DNA from: JBKEAJ01 sp047974415
Lineage (GTDB): Bacteria > Bacteroidota > Bacteroidia > Bacteroidales > Prolixibacteraceae
DNA: 64,000 bases
Direction of reading: 5' to 3'
Assembly: GCA_047974415.1 (NCBI GenBank)
Contig: JBKECH010000057.1
Span: forward strand, 1-64,000
The notes below the pieces were generated by a model. The model was given only the letters and a program-made list of their open reading frames with translations, was not told the DNA's origin and searched no databases. Of this stretch, positions 9,359 to 15,938 are shown piece after piece; positions within the stretch are counted from its first letter, which is position 1, and every line of letters starts with the position of its first letter. The position numbers and the translations under genes were made by a program.

Positions 9359-9373
9359 ACTTTTGCAAATGTA
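9358..9373. promoter_or_regulatory. Abutting divergent -7 boxes (RDD gene and SpoIIM operon)
   Basis: The plus strand has TACTTTTG at 9358-9365, which serves the RDD gene (ATG at 9382). The minus strand has TACATTTG at 9373-9366, which serves the SpoIIM operon (ATG at 9358). The two boxes touch back to back, so RNA polymerase probably cannot occupy both. The minus transcript would start at or very near the ATG and be nearly leaderless. A TTTG at 9331-9334 could be the plus -33 box, with a rather long 23-nt spacer. Confidence 0.6.
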
Positions 9374-9381
9374 ATAAAAAA

Positions 9382-10131
9382 ATGAAGAAAATAGAAATCT
9401 TAACAGCACAGAACATAAGTGTTTGGATGCCACAAGCAGGAATGGGTAGGCGATTCGTCTCTTTTCTGATAGATTGGGCGGTGAAAATTATATTTATCAT
9501 TGCTTGGTACTTTGTTTGTATTGAGTTTTATGAAATAGATGTTTTAAATTTTGATGTTGGCACCAAGATCATGCTCATTTACGCAAGTATATTTATTCCA
9601 GTTGCTTTTTATACTCTCATTTCCGAATATTTCATGAATGGATCGACAATAGGCAAGAAGATAGTTGGAATAAAGGTCGTCAAGATAGATGGTTTCGAGG
9701 CTAGATTCTACGATTATTTTATGCGTTGGATATTTATGCTTGTCGATGTTTATATTTTCTATAGCATTGCTGGAATTATATCCATAACGACGAGCAAGAA
9801 AGGGCAAAGACTGGGCGATAAGGTTGCTGGGACGTGTGTTATTTGGCTTCGAGAGAAATCTGACCTAAGCAAAACAATACTTACGCAACTTGCTGACGAT
9901 TATGTCCCGATGTATCATTCAGTCGTCAATTTATCGGACAATGACGTAAGGATTATTAAAGAAAACATCGAGAGACTAGATAAGAAGTATAACCAAGAGC
10001 TGATGGAACTTCTTTGCAATAAACTTATTGGAGTCATGGGCGAAAGCCCCAAAAACGGAGTCGCCGATTTGAATTTTCTACGAACGATTATTAAAGATTA
10101 TAATTACCTGACTCGTAACGATGCGTTTTGA
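9382..10131 (+). CDS. RDD family membrane protein
   Basis: Membrane protein of unknown transport or scaffolding role. The start is the ATG at 9382 (MKKIEILTAQNISVWMPQAG), 16 nt after a -7 box. RRFVSFLIDWAVKIIF matches the RDD entry motif. Membrane segments follow at about residues 30-55, 65-90 and 120-145. GSTIGKKIVGIKVV and KKGQRLGDKVAGTCVI are the typical loop motifs of the family. The last 100 residues are soluble and helical. It diverges from the SpoIIM/MoxR/DUF58 operon, the usual arrangement in this phylum. The 3' end overlaps the convergent symporter gene by 28 nt. Confidence 0.9.
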   Translation: MKKIEILTAQNISVWMPQAGMGRRFVSFLIDWAVKIIFIIAWYFVCIEFYEIDVLNFDVGTKIMLIYASIFIPVAFYTLISEYFMNGSTIGKKIVGIKVVKIDGFEARFYDYFMRWIFMLVDVYIFYSIAGIISITTSKKGQRLGDKVAGTCVIWLREKSDLSKTILTQLADDYVPMYHSVVNLSDNDVRIIKENIERLDKKYNQELMELLCNKLIGVMGESPKNGVADLNFLRTIIKDYNYLTRNDAF

Positions 10132-11609
10132 AATCTGGAAGATAAGCACAACATTATGTAGGTAAATATGGCGTTCCAAAGCAATATCTCAAATCCAGGC
10201 TTATAGCCAAAGAGCAAGGTTTCTGAGTACAGTGTGAGCAGGTATGTCAGTGTAGGAGCAAGTATTGCAATGCCAATACTGTGATAATCGACAATCGTCT
10301 TTTTGGTAAGTAGCCCGAAAGCATACATGCCAAGCAAGGGTCCGTAGGTGTATCCGCTGAGTTTGAAGATTGCATTTATGAGCGAGCCTTTGGAATAGTA
10401 ACCAAAAAACAGCATTATCAAATAGGTGAATAGTACCACGAAGGCATAAATCGTGTTGCGACGTTTTAGCGACAGTTTCGCAAGGTCGTCAATTTGCAAT
10501 ATATCTTTGGAAATAGATGTTGCTACGGATGTTAGCACCGAGTCTATACTGGAGCATGCCGCCGCAGTGATGCCGATGAAGAATAAAACGCCAATGTAGG
10601 GCGTAAAGTGATCAAGTGCTAATGTTGGGTAAATCATATCGTAATTTTTTGTGAGCACGCCACTGTCGAGTTCTTTGGTGGGCACGTCTATCCCAAATTT
10701 ATTCATGTACAAGACCATCAAGCCCCCAAGTAGCAGAAATAAGAATGATACGGGTAGGAAGATATATCCCACCGAGACCATGTTCTTCTGAGCTTCTTTC
10801 AAGTTTTTGCAACTGAGGTTCTTTTGCATGATGTCTTGGTCAAGTCCTGTCATTACCAGTACAATAAGAAAGCCCGAGATAAATTGTTTGAAGAAGTTGT
10901 TGGGCTTGCTCCATCCATTATCGAAAAAAAACATCTTCGACAGCTTGTTTTTGTCAAATTCGTTACCAAGGTCTATAATCGATAAGTCTAGGACGTTGAT
11001 CAGATATATAATGGTAACAATCAAAACAACTAGAAATATTATGGTCTGAACGGCATCAGTAAGTACAAGAGTTTTTAGTCCAGCCCTATTGGTGTATAGC
11101 CATACAAATAGCATCATTGCTGCTGATGAGACGAAAAATGGTATTCCTAGGTGCTGAAACAAGAAGGTGTGAAGAATGGATAGTATTAGATAGAAGCGCA
11201 AGGCTCCACTTACTCCTCGGGAAATGATGAAAGAAACCGATGCAACCCTTTGTGACGAAACTCCGAAGCGCCCTCCGATATATTCGTAAATGGATGTTAG
11301 CCGAAGCCGATAATATAAAGGCAACAGCACATAAGCGACGACATAGTAGCCAGCAACATAGCCCAGTGCCATTTGCATGTATGAAAACTGTTGGTTTATG
11401 CCCCCAGCGCCTACAACTCCAGGAATGGAGATGAATGTTACTGCCGACAAGGACGCTCCAACCATGCCGATGGACACAAGCCACCATGGCGAATTGCGGT
11501 TTGCCAAAAAAAAAGTATCGCTATCAGTCTTCGACGATACTAAGCTCGAAAGCAGGTATAAAAAAAGGAAATATATCAATAGTATTATTAGCAGTATCGT
11601 ATGATTCAT
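10104..11609 (-). CDS. Sodium:solute symporter (SSS family)
   Basis: Inner-membrane carrier that uses a sodium gradient to import an organic solute; the substrate is not readable. About 501 residues with 13 or so membrane helices. GMVGASLSAVTFISIPG near the start and GFLIVLVMTGLDQDIMQKNL in the middle are characteristic of SSS members of the sugar or sialic acid type. The start is the ATG at 11609 (MNHTILLIILLIYFLF), because repeat R2 ends exactly there; the longer frame uses a TTG. The next upstream gene is anmK, which recycles anhydro-MurNAc, so import of an amino sugar or related cell-wall product is a plausible guess, not shown. Confidence 0.9.
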   Translation of the reverse strand: MNHTILLIILLIYFLFLYLLSSLVSSKTDSDTFFLANRNSPWWLVSIGMVGASLSAVTFISIPGVVGAGGINQQFSYMQMALGYVAGYYVVAYVLLPLYYRLRLTSIYEYIGGRFGVSSQRVASVSFIISRGVSGALRFYLILSILHTFLFQHLGIPFFVSSAAMMLFVWLYTNRAGLKTLVLTDAVQTIIFLVVLIVTIIYLINVLDLSIIDLGNEFDKNKLSKMFFFDNGWSKPNNFFKQFISGFLIVLVMTGLDQDIMQKNLSCKNLKEAQKNMVSVGYIFLPVSFLFLLLGGLMVLYMNKFGIDVPTKELDSGVLTKNYDMIYPTLALDHFTPYIGVLFFIGITAAACSSIDSVLTSVATSISKDILQIDDLAKLSLKRRNTIYAFVVLFTYLIMLFFGYYSKGSLINAIFKLSGYTYGPLLGMYAFGLLTKKTIVDYHSIGIAILAPTLTYLLTLYSETLLFGYKPGFEILLWNAIFTYIMLCLSSRFQNASLRVR

Positions 11610-11737
11610 TTGTTTAAAATTCTGCAATAAGCTGTAAGCTATAGGCTTTATACTTTTGCTGGGTTAATTATTCGCCTGTATGTCGGGAAGCTTAAAGCCT
11701 AGACTTAAAACCTACCGCCATGACTGTTTCATGTATT
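11610..11737 (-). repeat. R2 leader repeat, copy A (upstream of the symporter)
   Basis: About 128 bp on the minus strand, nearly identical to copy B at 36392-36507 over its whole length, with one extra stretch of about 12 bp (around 11702-11713). The last 31 nt before the ATG differ at only two or three bases. A perfect 9-bp inverted repeat (TAGGCTTTA / TAAAGCCTA, at 11642-11650 and 11693-11701) could form a hairpin. A micro-ORF starts at an ATG (11732-11730) that overlaps the anmK stop codon as ATGA, but a one-base difference from copy B cuts it to six codons. Confidence 0.85.
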
Positions 11738-12826
11738 AAACAAGTTTACTTCCAATCCTCCAATATTGTCAAAAGCTGCTCCTGTTACGCTAGATAGGCA
11801 GTTTGCTTGTTTTTCGCGCTTCAAAACACCAAGAAATGCAAAGATAATAGCTTCTTTGTAATCGATGATAGTGTCGTCTGGAATGTTAATATTATTGATA
11901 GTGTAAAAGCCAATAAGCATCATTAGGAATTTATTTTTTGCTCCGCCACCCGAGAATAGGATTTGTTTTTCGTCTTTAGTGTCTTTAAAGGTACTGTTTA
12001 TTGCTTTTGCTATTTGCATTGCTATATGATGGGTGTATGTGCAAAGTAGGTCTTTAGCTTCTATGTTACTATTGCTGATTATCGGTAGTAAGAAATCTTC
12101 AAACTGCTCGAATCCCAATGTTTTTGGGTGCGTTTTCTGATAATAAGCGAATTTGTTCAGTGTGGCGTTCAGATCGGCTTTTAATGTGCCTTCTTTTGCA
12201 ATCAGTCCGTCTTTGTCATATTTGCAGTTGAAAAACTTCTGACATAGATAGTTTAGGGCCATGTTGGAGTGACAAATATCAAAAGCTAGGGTCTTGTTGT
12301 CTTTTAAAAAAGAGATATTCGATATTCCGCCAATGTTTACGCAGGCATCGTACTGGTTAAACAATAGTCGGTCTCCTATAGGGACGAGTGGTGCGCCCTG
12401 ACCTCCTAGCGCAATGTCTGCAGAACGGAAGTCGTATATTACTGGCAGTTTCGTTAGTTTAGCAATGTTATATCCGCATCCAATCTGCATGGTGTAGCCA
12501 TCTGCTGGAGAGTGAAAGATGGTGTGCCCGTGCGAGGCGACAAAGTCGGGTCTGATGTTGTTTTTTACTATGAAATCGCCAACAGAGCTGCCGATGTACA
12601 AGCCTAATTCCTTGTCTAGTTTCAGTAATTCCAATCCCGATAAGTTAATGGCATTTTTTAGTCGTTCTACCATATTCTCACTATGTGGAACTACCGAAGC
12701 ATTAAGTACCTTAAAGTTCCATTTTCCATCGGTCATATAGAATTCACAGTCTGCCATGTCTAGCCCGTCTAAGGACGTTCCTGACATTACTCCTATTGCT
12801 CTGTATCTTTTTATTTTGCTATTCAT
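11729..12826 (-). CDS. anmK: Anhydro-N-acetylmuramic acid kinase
   Basis: Cytoplasmic kinase that hydrolyses the anhydro ring and phosphorylates 1,6-anhydro-MurNAc to MurNAc-6-phosphate during peptidoglycan recycling. GVMSGTSLDGLDMADCEF is the ATP-binding signature of the AnmK family. SHGHTIFHSP, GGQGAPLVP, VNIGGISNISF and LFSGGGAKNKFLM are the other family motifs. The length of 365 residues is normal. The start is the ATG at 12826 (MNSKIKRYRAIGVMSG), since the longer frame adds residues not found in the family. The gene is followed by the symporter, and repeat R2 begins at its stop codon. Confidence 0.95.
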   Translation of the reverse strand: MNSKIKRYRAIGVMSGTSLDGLDMADCEFYMTDGKWNFKVLNASVVPHSENMVERLKNAINLSGLELLKLDKELGLYIGSSVGDFIVKNNIRPDFVASHGHTIFHSPADGYTMQIGCGYNIAKLTKLPVIYDFRSADIALGGQGAPLVPIGDRLLFNQYDACVNIGGISNISFLKDNKTLAFDICHSNMALNYLCQKFFNCKYDKDGLIAKEGTLKADLNATLNKFAYYQKTHPKTLGFEQFEDFLLPIISNSNIEAKDLLCTYTHHIAMQIAKAINSTFKDTKDEKQILFSGGGAKNKFLMMLIGFYTINNINIPDDTIIDYKEAIIFAFLGVLKREKQANCLSSVTGAAFDNIGGLEVNLFNT

Positions 12827-12886
12827 TTGTTTTGCTATTTCTTTTGCAAAGATAAGCTTTTCGCTTGCGTGCATCTAAATAGAGCC

Positions 12887-13023
12887 TGTCTATAAAGTCC
12901 AATATCTGCGTTATGCTCACTTTGCGAATTAGTCATTTACACAAGTAAACTCCCAATTCACAAAGTTTCGCAAGCCTTGATCTTGAACTTTCTAGTTCAG
13001 ACTCCCGACTTTATGGACAGACA
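12887..13023 (+). repeat. R1 palindromic repeat, copy 2 (full length)
   Basis: A complete copy, about 137 bp, with outer inverted ends (TGTCTATAAAGTC / GACTTTATGGACAGACA), inner arms (ACTTTGCGAATT / AATTCACAAAGT) and apex TTTAC-ACAA-GTAAA. The 10-mer CTAAATAGAG occurs on both sides (12875-12884 and 13024-13033) and might be a target-site duplication. It fills most of the 315-bp spacer between anmK and aspA; a further TATAAATAGAG follows at about 13040. Confidence 0.9.
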
Positions 13024-13087
13024 CTAAATAGAGACTGGACTATAAATAGAGTTTGGTTCAATATCCTGACTTATTCTTGGAATATCT

Positions 13088-13119
13088 AAAAAGCAAAGGG
13101 CACCCATATTCGAGTGCCC
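13088..13119 (-). terminator. Terminator of aspA
   Basis: The minus strand forms GGGCAC-(10-nt loop)-GTGCCC followed by TTTGCTTTTT. It lies 22 nt downstream of the aspA stop. Confidence 0.7.
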
Positions 13120-13141
13120 AATATGCTTATGAAAAGGGAGT

Positions 13142-14563
13142 TTACTGATTTTTCTTTCTTATAAATGCGCTTGGGGCAATCATTCTGTCGATGGATAGTA
13201 TTTCGTCTAGTTCCTCTTGAGTCAGCAACTTTTCTTCTAGTATCAAGCTATATACGCTTTTGTTTTCGGCGAGGGCTTTCTTTGCAATGCGAGACGAGGT
13301 TTCATATCCGAGAGTAGGATTTAGGGCCGTAACAATGCCTATGCTATTCATGACTTGGTCTTTGCAGTGCTCGATGTTTGCAGTTATGCCCACGATGCAG
13401 TTTTTAGTTAGGTTGCTCATGCCTTTTGAGAGCATCACAACTGACTCGAAAATACACGAGACGATAATCGGCTCCATTACATTTAGTTGTAATTGTCCTG
13501 CCTCTGATGCCATAGTAACTGTCATGTCGTTGCCAATAACTTTGAAGCATATTTGGTTCATAAGCTCGGGAATAACAGGATTGACTTTGCCTGGCATAAT
13601 GGATGAGCCAGGTTGCATCTTTGGTAGGTTTATTTCGTTAATTCCACACCGAGGTCCAGATGAGAGCAAGCGCAAGTCGTTGCAAATCTTGGATAGTTTT
13701 ACGGCGAGTCTCTTCATGGCAGAAGAGTATATAACATAAGAGCCAGTGTCGTATGTCGCTTCGAAAAGATTGCTGGCAAGCTGTACGTTCATGCCTGTTA
13801 TATTTCTTAGGTGCTGGATGCATAAGCGCGAATATCCGGGCTCGGAGTTGATACCCGAACCTATTGCTGTTGCCCCCATGTTTACTTCGAGGAACAAATC
13901 TGCCATTTGCGATAAACGTGTAACTTCTTCCTCCAAGGTAGATGCAAATGCTCCAAACTCTTGTCCTAGGGTCATCGGCACGGCATCTTGCAACTGTGTC
14001 CTTCCCATTTTTATTACTCCTCCAAACTCCGTTTCTTTCTTTTTCATTGCTTTTATCAATGATTTCAAGCTTTTTAGGAGGTCTTGGTTCTTCATCCAAA
14101 AGGCTATTCTAAAAGCCGTAGGGTAAGCGTCGTTGGTGGACTGAGAAAGGTTCACGTGGTTGTTAGGGTGACAATATTCGTATTCCCCTTTTTTATGCCC
14201 CATTATTTCAAGGGCTCTGTTGGCGATAACCTCGTTGGCATTCATGTTTGTAGATGTGCCAGCACCTCCTTGTACCATGTCTACAATGAATTGATTGTGT
14301 AGCTTTCCTTCTACAATCTCTTCGCAGGCTTTTTTTATGGCATTATAGATCTTTGTGTCCAATAAGCCTAAATCGTGATTAGCACTAGCAGCTGCCCATT
14401 TCACCATGGCTAAAGACTCTATGTAGTGCGAGTACCTCTTTAGCTGAACTCCGCTTATGTTCTTAAAATTAATATAAGCTCTTAGTGTTTGTATGCCATA
14501 ATAAGCATCGCAAGGAATTTCTTTTTCTCCCAACAAATCGTGTTCTAATCTAGTTTCTTTCAT
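13142..14563 (-). CDS. aspA: Aspartate ammonia-lyase
   Basis: Converts L-aspartate to fumarate and ammonia. It is a cytoplasmic homotetramer of the fumarase/aspartase superfamily. The signature GSSIMPGKVNPVIPE is intact, with SQSTNDAYPTAFR, GRTQLQDAVPMTLGQEF and TGSYVIYSS also present. The start is the ATG at 14563 (MKETRLEHDLLGEKEIP), which gives 473 residues, the usual length; the longer frame adds a non-homologous leader. ECDLLGEKEIP-type N-termini favour aspartase over fumarase. A terminator lies 22 nt past the stop, so it appears monocistronic. Confidence 0.95.
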   Translation of the reverse strand: MKETRLEHDLLGEKEIPCDAYYGIQTLRAYINFKNISGVQLKRYSHYIESLAMVKWAAASANHDLGLLDTKIYNAIKKACEEIVEGKLHNQFIVDMVQGGAGTSTNMNANEVIANRALEIMGHKKGEYEYCHPNNHVNLSQSTNDAYPTAFRIAFWMKNQDLLKSLKSLIKAMKKKETEFGGVIKMGRTQLQDAVPMTLGQEFGAFASTLEEEVTRLSQMADLFLEVNMGATAIGSGINSEPGYSRLCIQHLRNITGMNVQLASNLFEATYDTGSYVIYSSAMKRLAVKLSKICNDLRLLSSGPRCGINEINLPKMQPGSSIMPGKVNPVIPELMNQICFKVIGNDMTVTMASEAGQLQLNVMEPIIVSCIFESVVMLSKGMSNLTKNCIVGITANIEHCKDQVMNSIGIVTALNPTLGYETSSRIAKKALAENKSVYSLILEEKLLTQEELDEILSIDRMIAPSAFIRKKNQ

Positions 14564-14751
14564 GGCCTTTAATTTTTTTAATTGATTATTTATCAAAAAA
14601 TACATGTTTGTTTCGCTTGGCAAATGAAGTGAAAATTATCCTTTTAGCATAAAATTAACCTGTCTTTTTTATTCGCGTAATTAACATTGTTGCAATGTGT
14701 TGAATATTGCAAGGCGAAGCTTAGTTTTAGTGATGTTTTGTTGTTATTTCA
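14564..14751. other. Spacer upstream of aspA
   Basis: AT-rich, with no gene seen. It should hold the aspA promoter: the minus strand has a near -7 sequence (TATTTTTTG, one T too long) about 25 nt before the ATG. Confidence 0.4.
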
Positions 14752-14880
14752 ATGTTTTTTATAACAAAACGAATGAGTGGGTTTGAAGCGACATGTAAAT
14801 ACAGCTACAAACAAGCAGATGAGCATGTTCTAAGATTGATTGGGGCAGACATATTTGTTGATGATATTATTCGCCAATAG
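14752..14880 (+). CDS. Possible small protein, 42 residues (or 35 from the second ATG)
   Basis: Not recognised. The frame begins MFFITKRMSGFEATC and ends VDDIIRQ. A second ATG at 14773 gives a 35-residue version. It is followed 5 nt later by a strong intrinsic terminator, which supports a transcribed short gene, but the terminator could equally serve the facing minus gene. No clear promoter or ribosome-binding site is seen. It could also be the tail of a decayed gene. Confidence 0.3.
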   Translation: MFFITKRMSGFEATCKYSYKQADEHVLRLIGADIFVDDIIRQ

Positions 14881-14885
14881 ATTAT

Positions 14886-14919
14886 AAAAAATGCTTGAGT
14901 GTTTTCTCAAGCATTTTTT
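14886..14919. terminator. Bidirectional intrinsic terminator
   Basis: A perfect 14-bp stem (AAAAAATGCTTGAG with its complement) around a TGTTTT loop, with A-runs and T-runs at both bases. It separates the small plus ORF from the convergent minus gene at 14937. Confidence 0.88.
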
Positions 14920-14936
14920 ATTGGTGCTCGGTGGTG

Positions 14937-15128
14937 TCAGTTCAGGAATATTTCTAGTTCGTAACCATTGGCGATGTAGTATTCGTAGGCACTTGCAAAG
15001 GCTGTTAAGTTCCCCACAAGCTCTTTGGATGGCACAAACTTTAAAGTTACATCAGTTCTTTCGTTGGTGTTGTTAATAATCTCCCGAGCATTACAAATGA
15101 TAAAAGTAGACGGATTTGTCATCGGCAT
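14937..15128 (-). CDS. Small hypothetical protein, 63 residues
   Basis: Not recognised. It starts at ATG 15128 (MPMTNPSTFIICNAREI) and ends 18 nt before a strong bidirectional terminator. The composition is that of a real soluble protein, with alternating strand-like and helix-like stretches (DVTLKFVPSKELVGNLTAF, SAYEYYIANGYELEIFL) and no membrane segment. It lies 65 bp downstream of the ECF sigma factor gene on the same strand and may be cotranscribed with it. Its small size means it is often missed in annotation. Confidence 0.6.
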   Translation of the reverse strand: MPMTNPSTFIICNAREIINNTNERTDVTLKFVPSKELVGNLTAFASAYEYYIANGYELEIFLN

Positions 15129-15193
15129 AATATTTTAATGTATTGTACGGAAAATAACGCCAATGCACATCCCTTTATTGTGAGGGATATGTA

Positions 15194-15790
15194 TTAATAT
15201 TTAGAAAGTGACATGTTTTTTTCTTTTATCATCTTTCGGAGATTTATAATTGCATAACGCATACGCCCCAAGGCTGTGTTAATGCTAACATCTGTTGCAG
15301 TAGCGATCTCTTTGAAGCTCATATCTAGGTAGTGGCGCATTATTACAACCTCCCGTTGGTCGTCGGGTAGTTTTTCGACCAGTGCTTTCACGTCGTTTGT
15401 AATTTGGTCGTCTATGATAATGTCTTCAATATTATCATCAGAGAATTTTGCGGAGTTGAAGATGTCTATGTCGGATGAGTCGTTCGAGAGGGTATTCATC
15501 AACTTAATCTTTCGATAGTGGTCGATGACAAGATTGTGAGCAATTCTGATTACCCATGATACAAACTTGCCATTGTCTTTATATTTCCCTTTTTTCAGTG
15601 ATTTTATAACCTTAATAAAAGTTTCCTGAAAGATATCCTCGGCCGAATCTCTATTTTTCAAAATCATCATCAGATAAGTGAATATCCGAGTTTTGTGCCT
15701 GTTTATAAGTAGCTCAATAGCAGAGTTGTCGCCTGCCATATAACGTGAGATAAGTGTCTCGTCATTCATCTTAAGTTTTTCGTTATTCAT
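15194..15790 (-). CDS. ECF-type RNA polymerase sigma factor
   Basis: A sigma-70 family factor with only regions 2 and 4, so an alternative (extracytoplasmic function type) factor. Region 2 is at about residues 25-95 (RIFTYLMMILKNRDSAEDIF, then FVSWVIRIAHNLVIDHYRK). Region 4 is at about 130-185 (LPDDQREVVIMRHYLDMSF, KEIATATDVSINTALGRMR), a helix-turn-helix. No anti-sigma factor gene lies beside it; the neighbour is the 63-residue protein. An internal ATG at 15769 (MNDETLISRYMAGDN) is an alternative start. It diverges from uvrA. Confidence 0.92.
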   Translation of the reverse strand: MNNEKLKMNDETLISRYMAGDNSAIELLINRHKTRIFTYLMMILKNRDSAEDIFQETFIKVIKSLKKGKYKDNGKFVSWVIRIAHNLVIDHYRKIKLMNTLSNDSSDIDIFNSAKFSDDNIEDIIIDDQITNDVKALVEKLPDDQREVVIMRHYLDMSFKEIATATDVSINTALGRMRYAIINLRKMIKEKNMSLSKY

Positions 15791-15868
15791 ATTTCTAACT
15801 TTTACATTTTAAAGGTAGAATATTCAATAGGCGCAACTTTTGGTTTAAAAAAATTAAATTAATTCTCG

Positions 15869-15876
15869 TACTTTTG
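15869..15876 (+). promoter_or_regulatory. Candidate -7 box for uvrA
   Basis: TACTTTTG fits TAnnTTTG and lies 62 nt before the ATG. TTTG at 15839-15842 is 26 nt upstream, longer than the usual spacing, so the -33 element is uncertain. Confidence 0.5.
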
Positions 15877-15938
15877 TATTTGCAAATGTAGATAAAGATT
15901 TTCAGAATAACAAAATAATACAAGAAAAGTACTAATTG

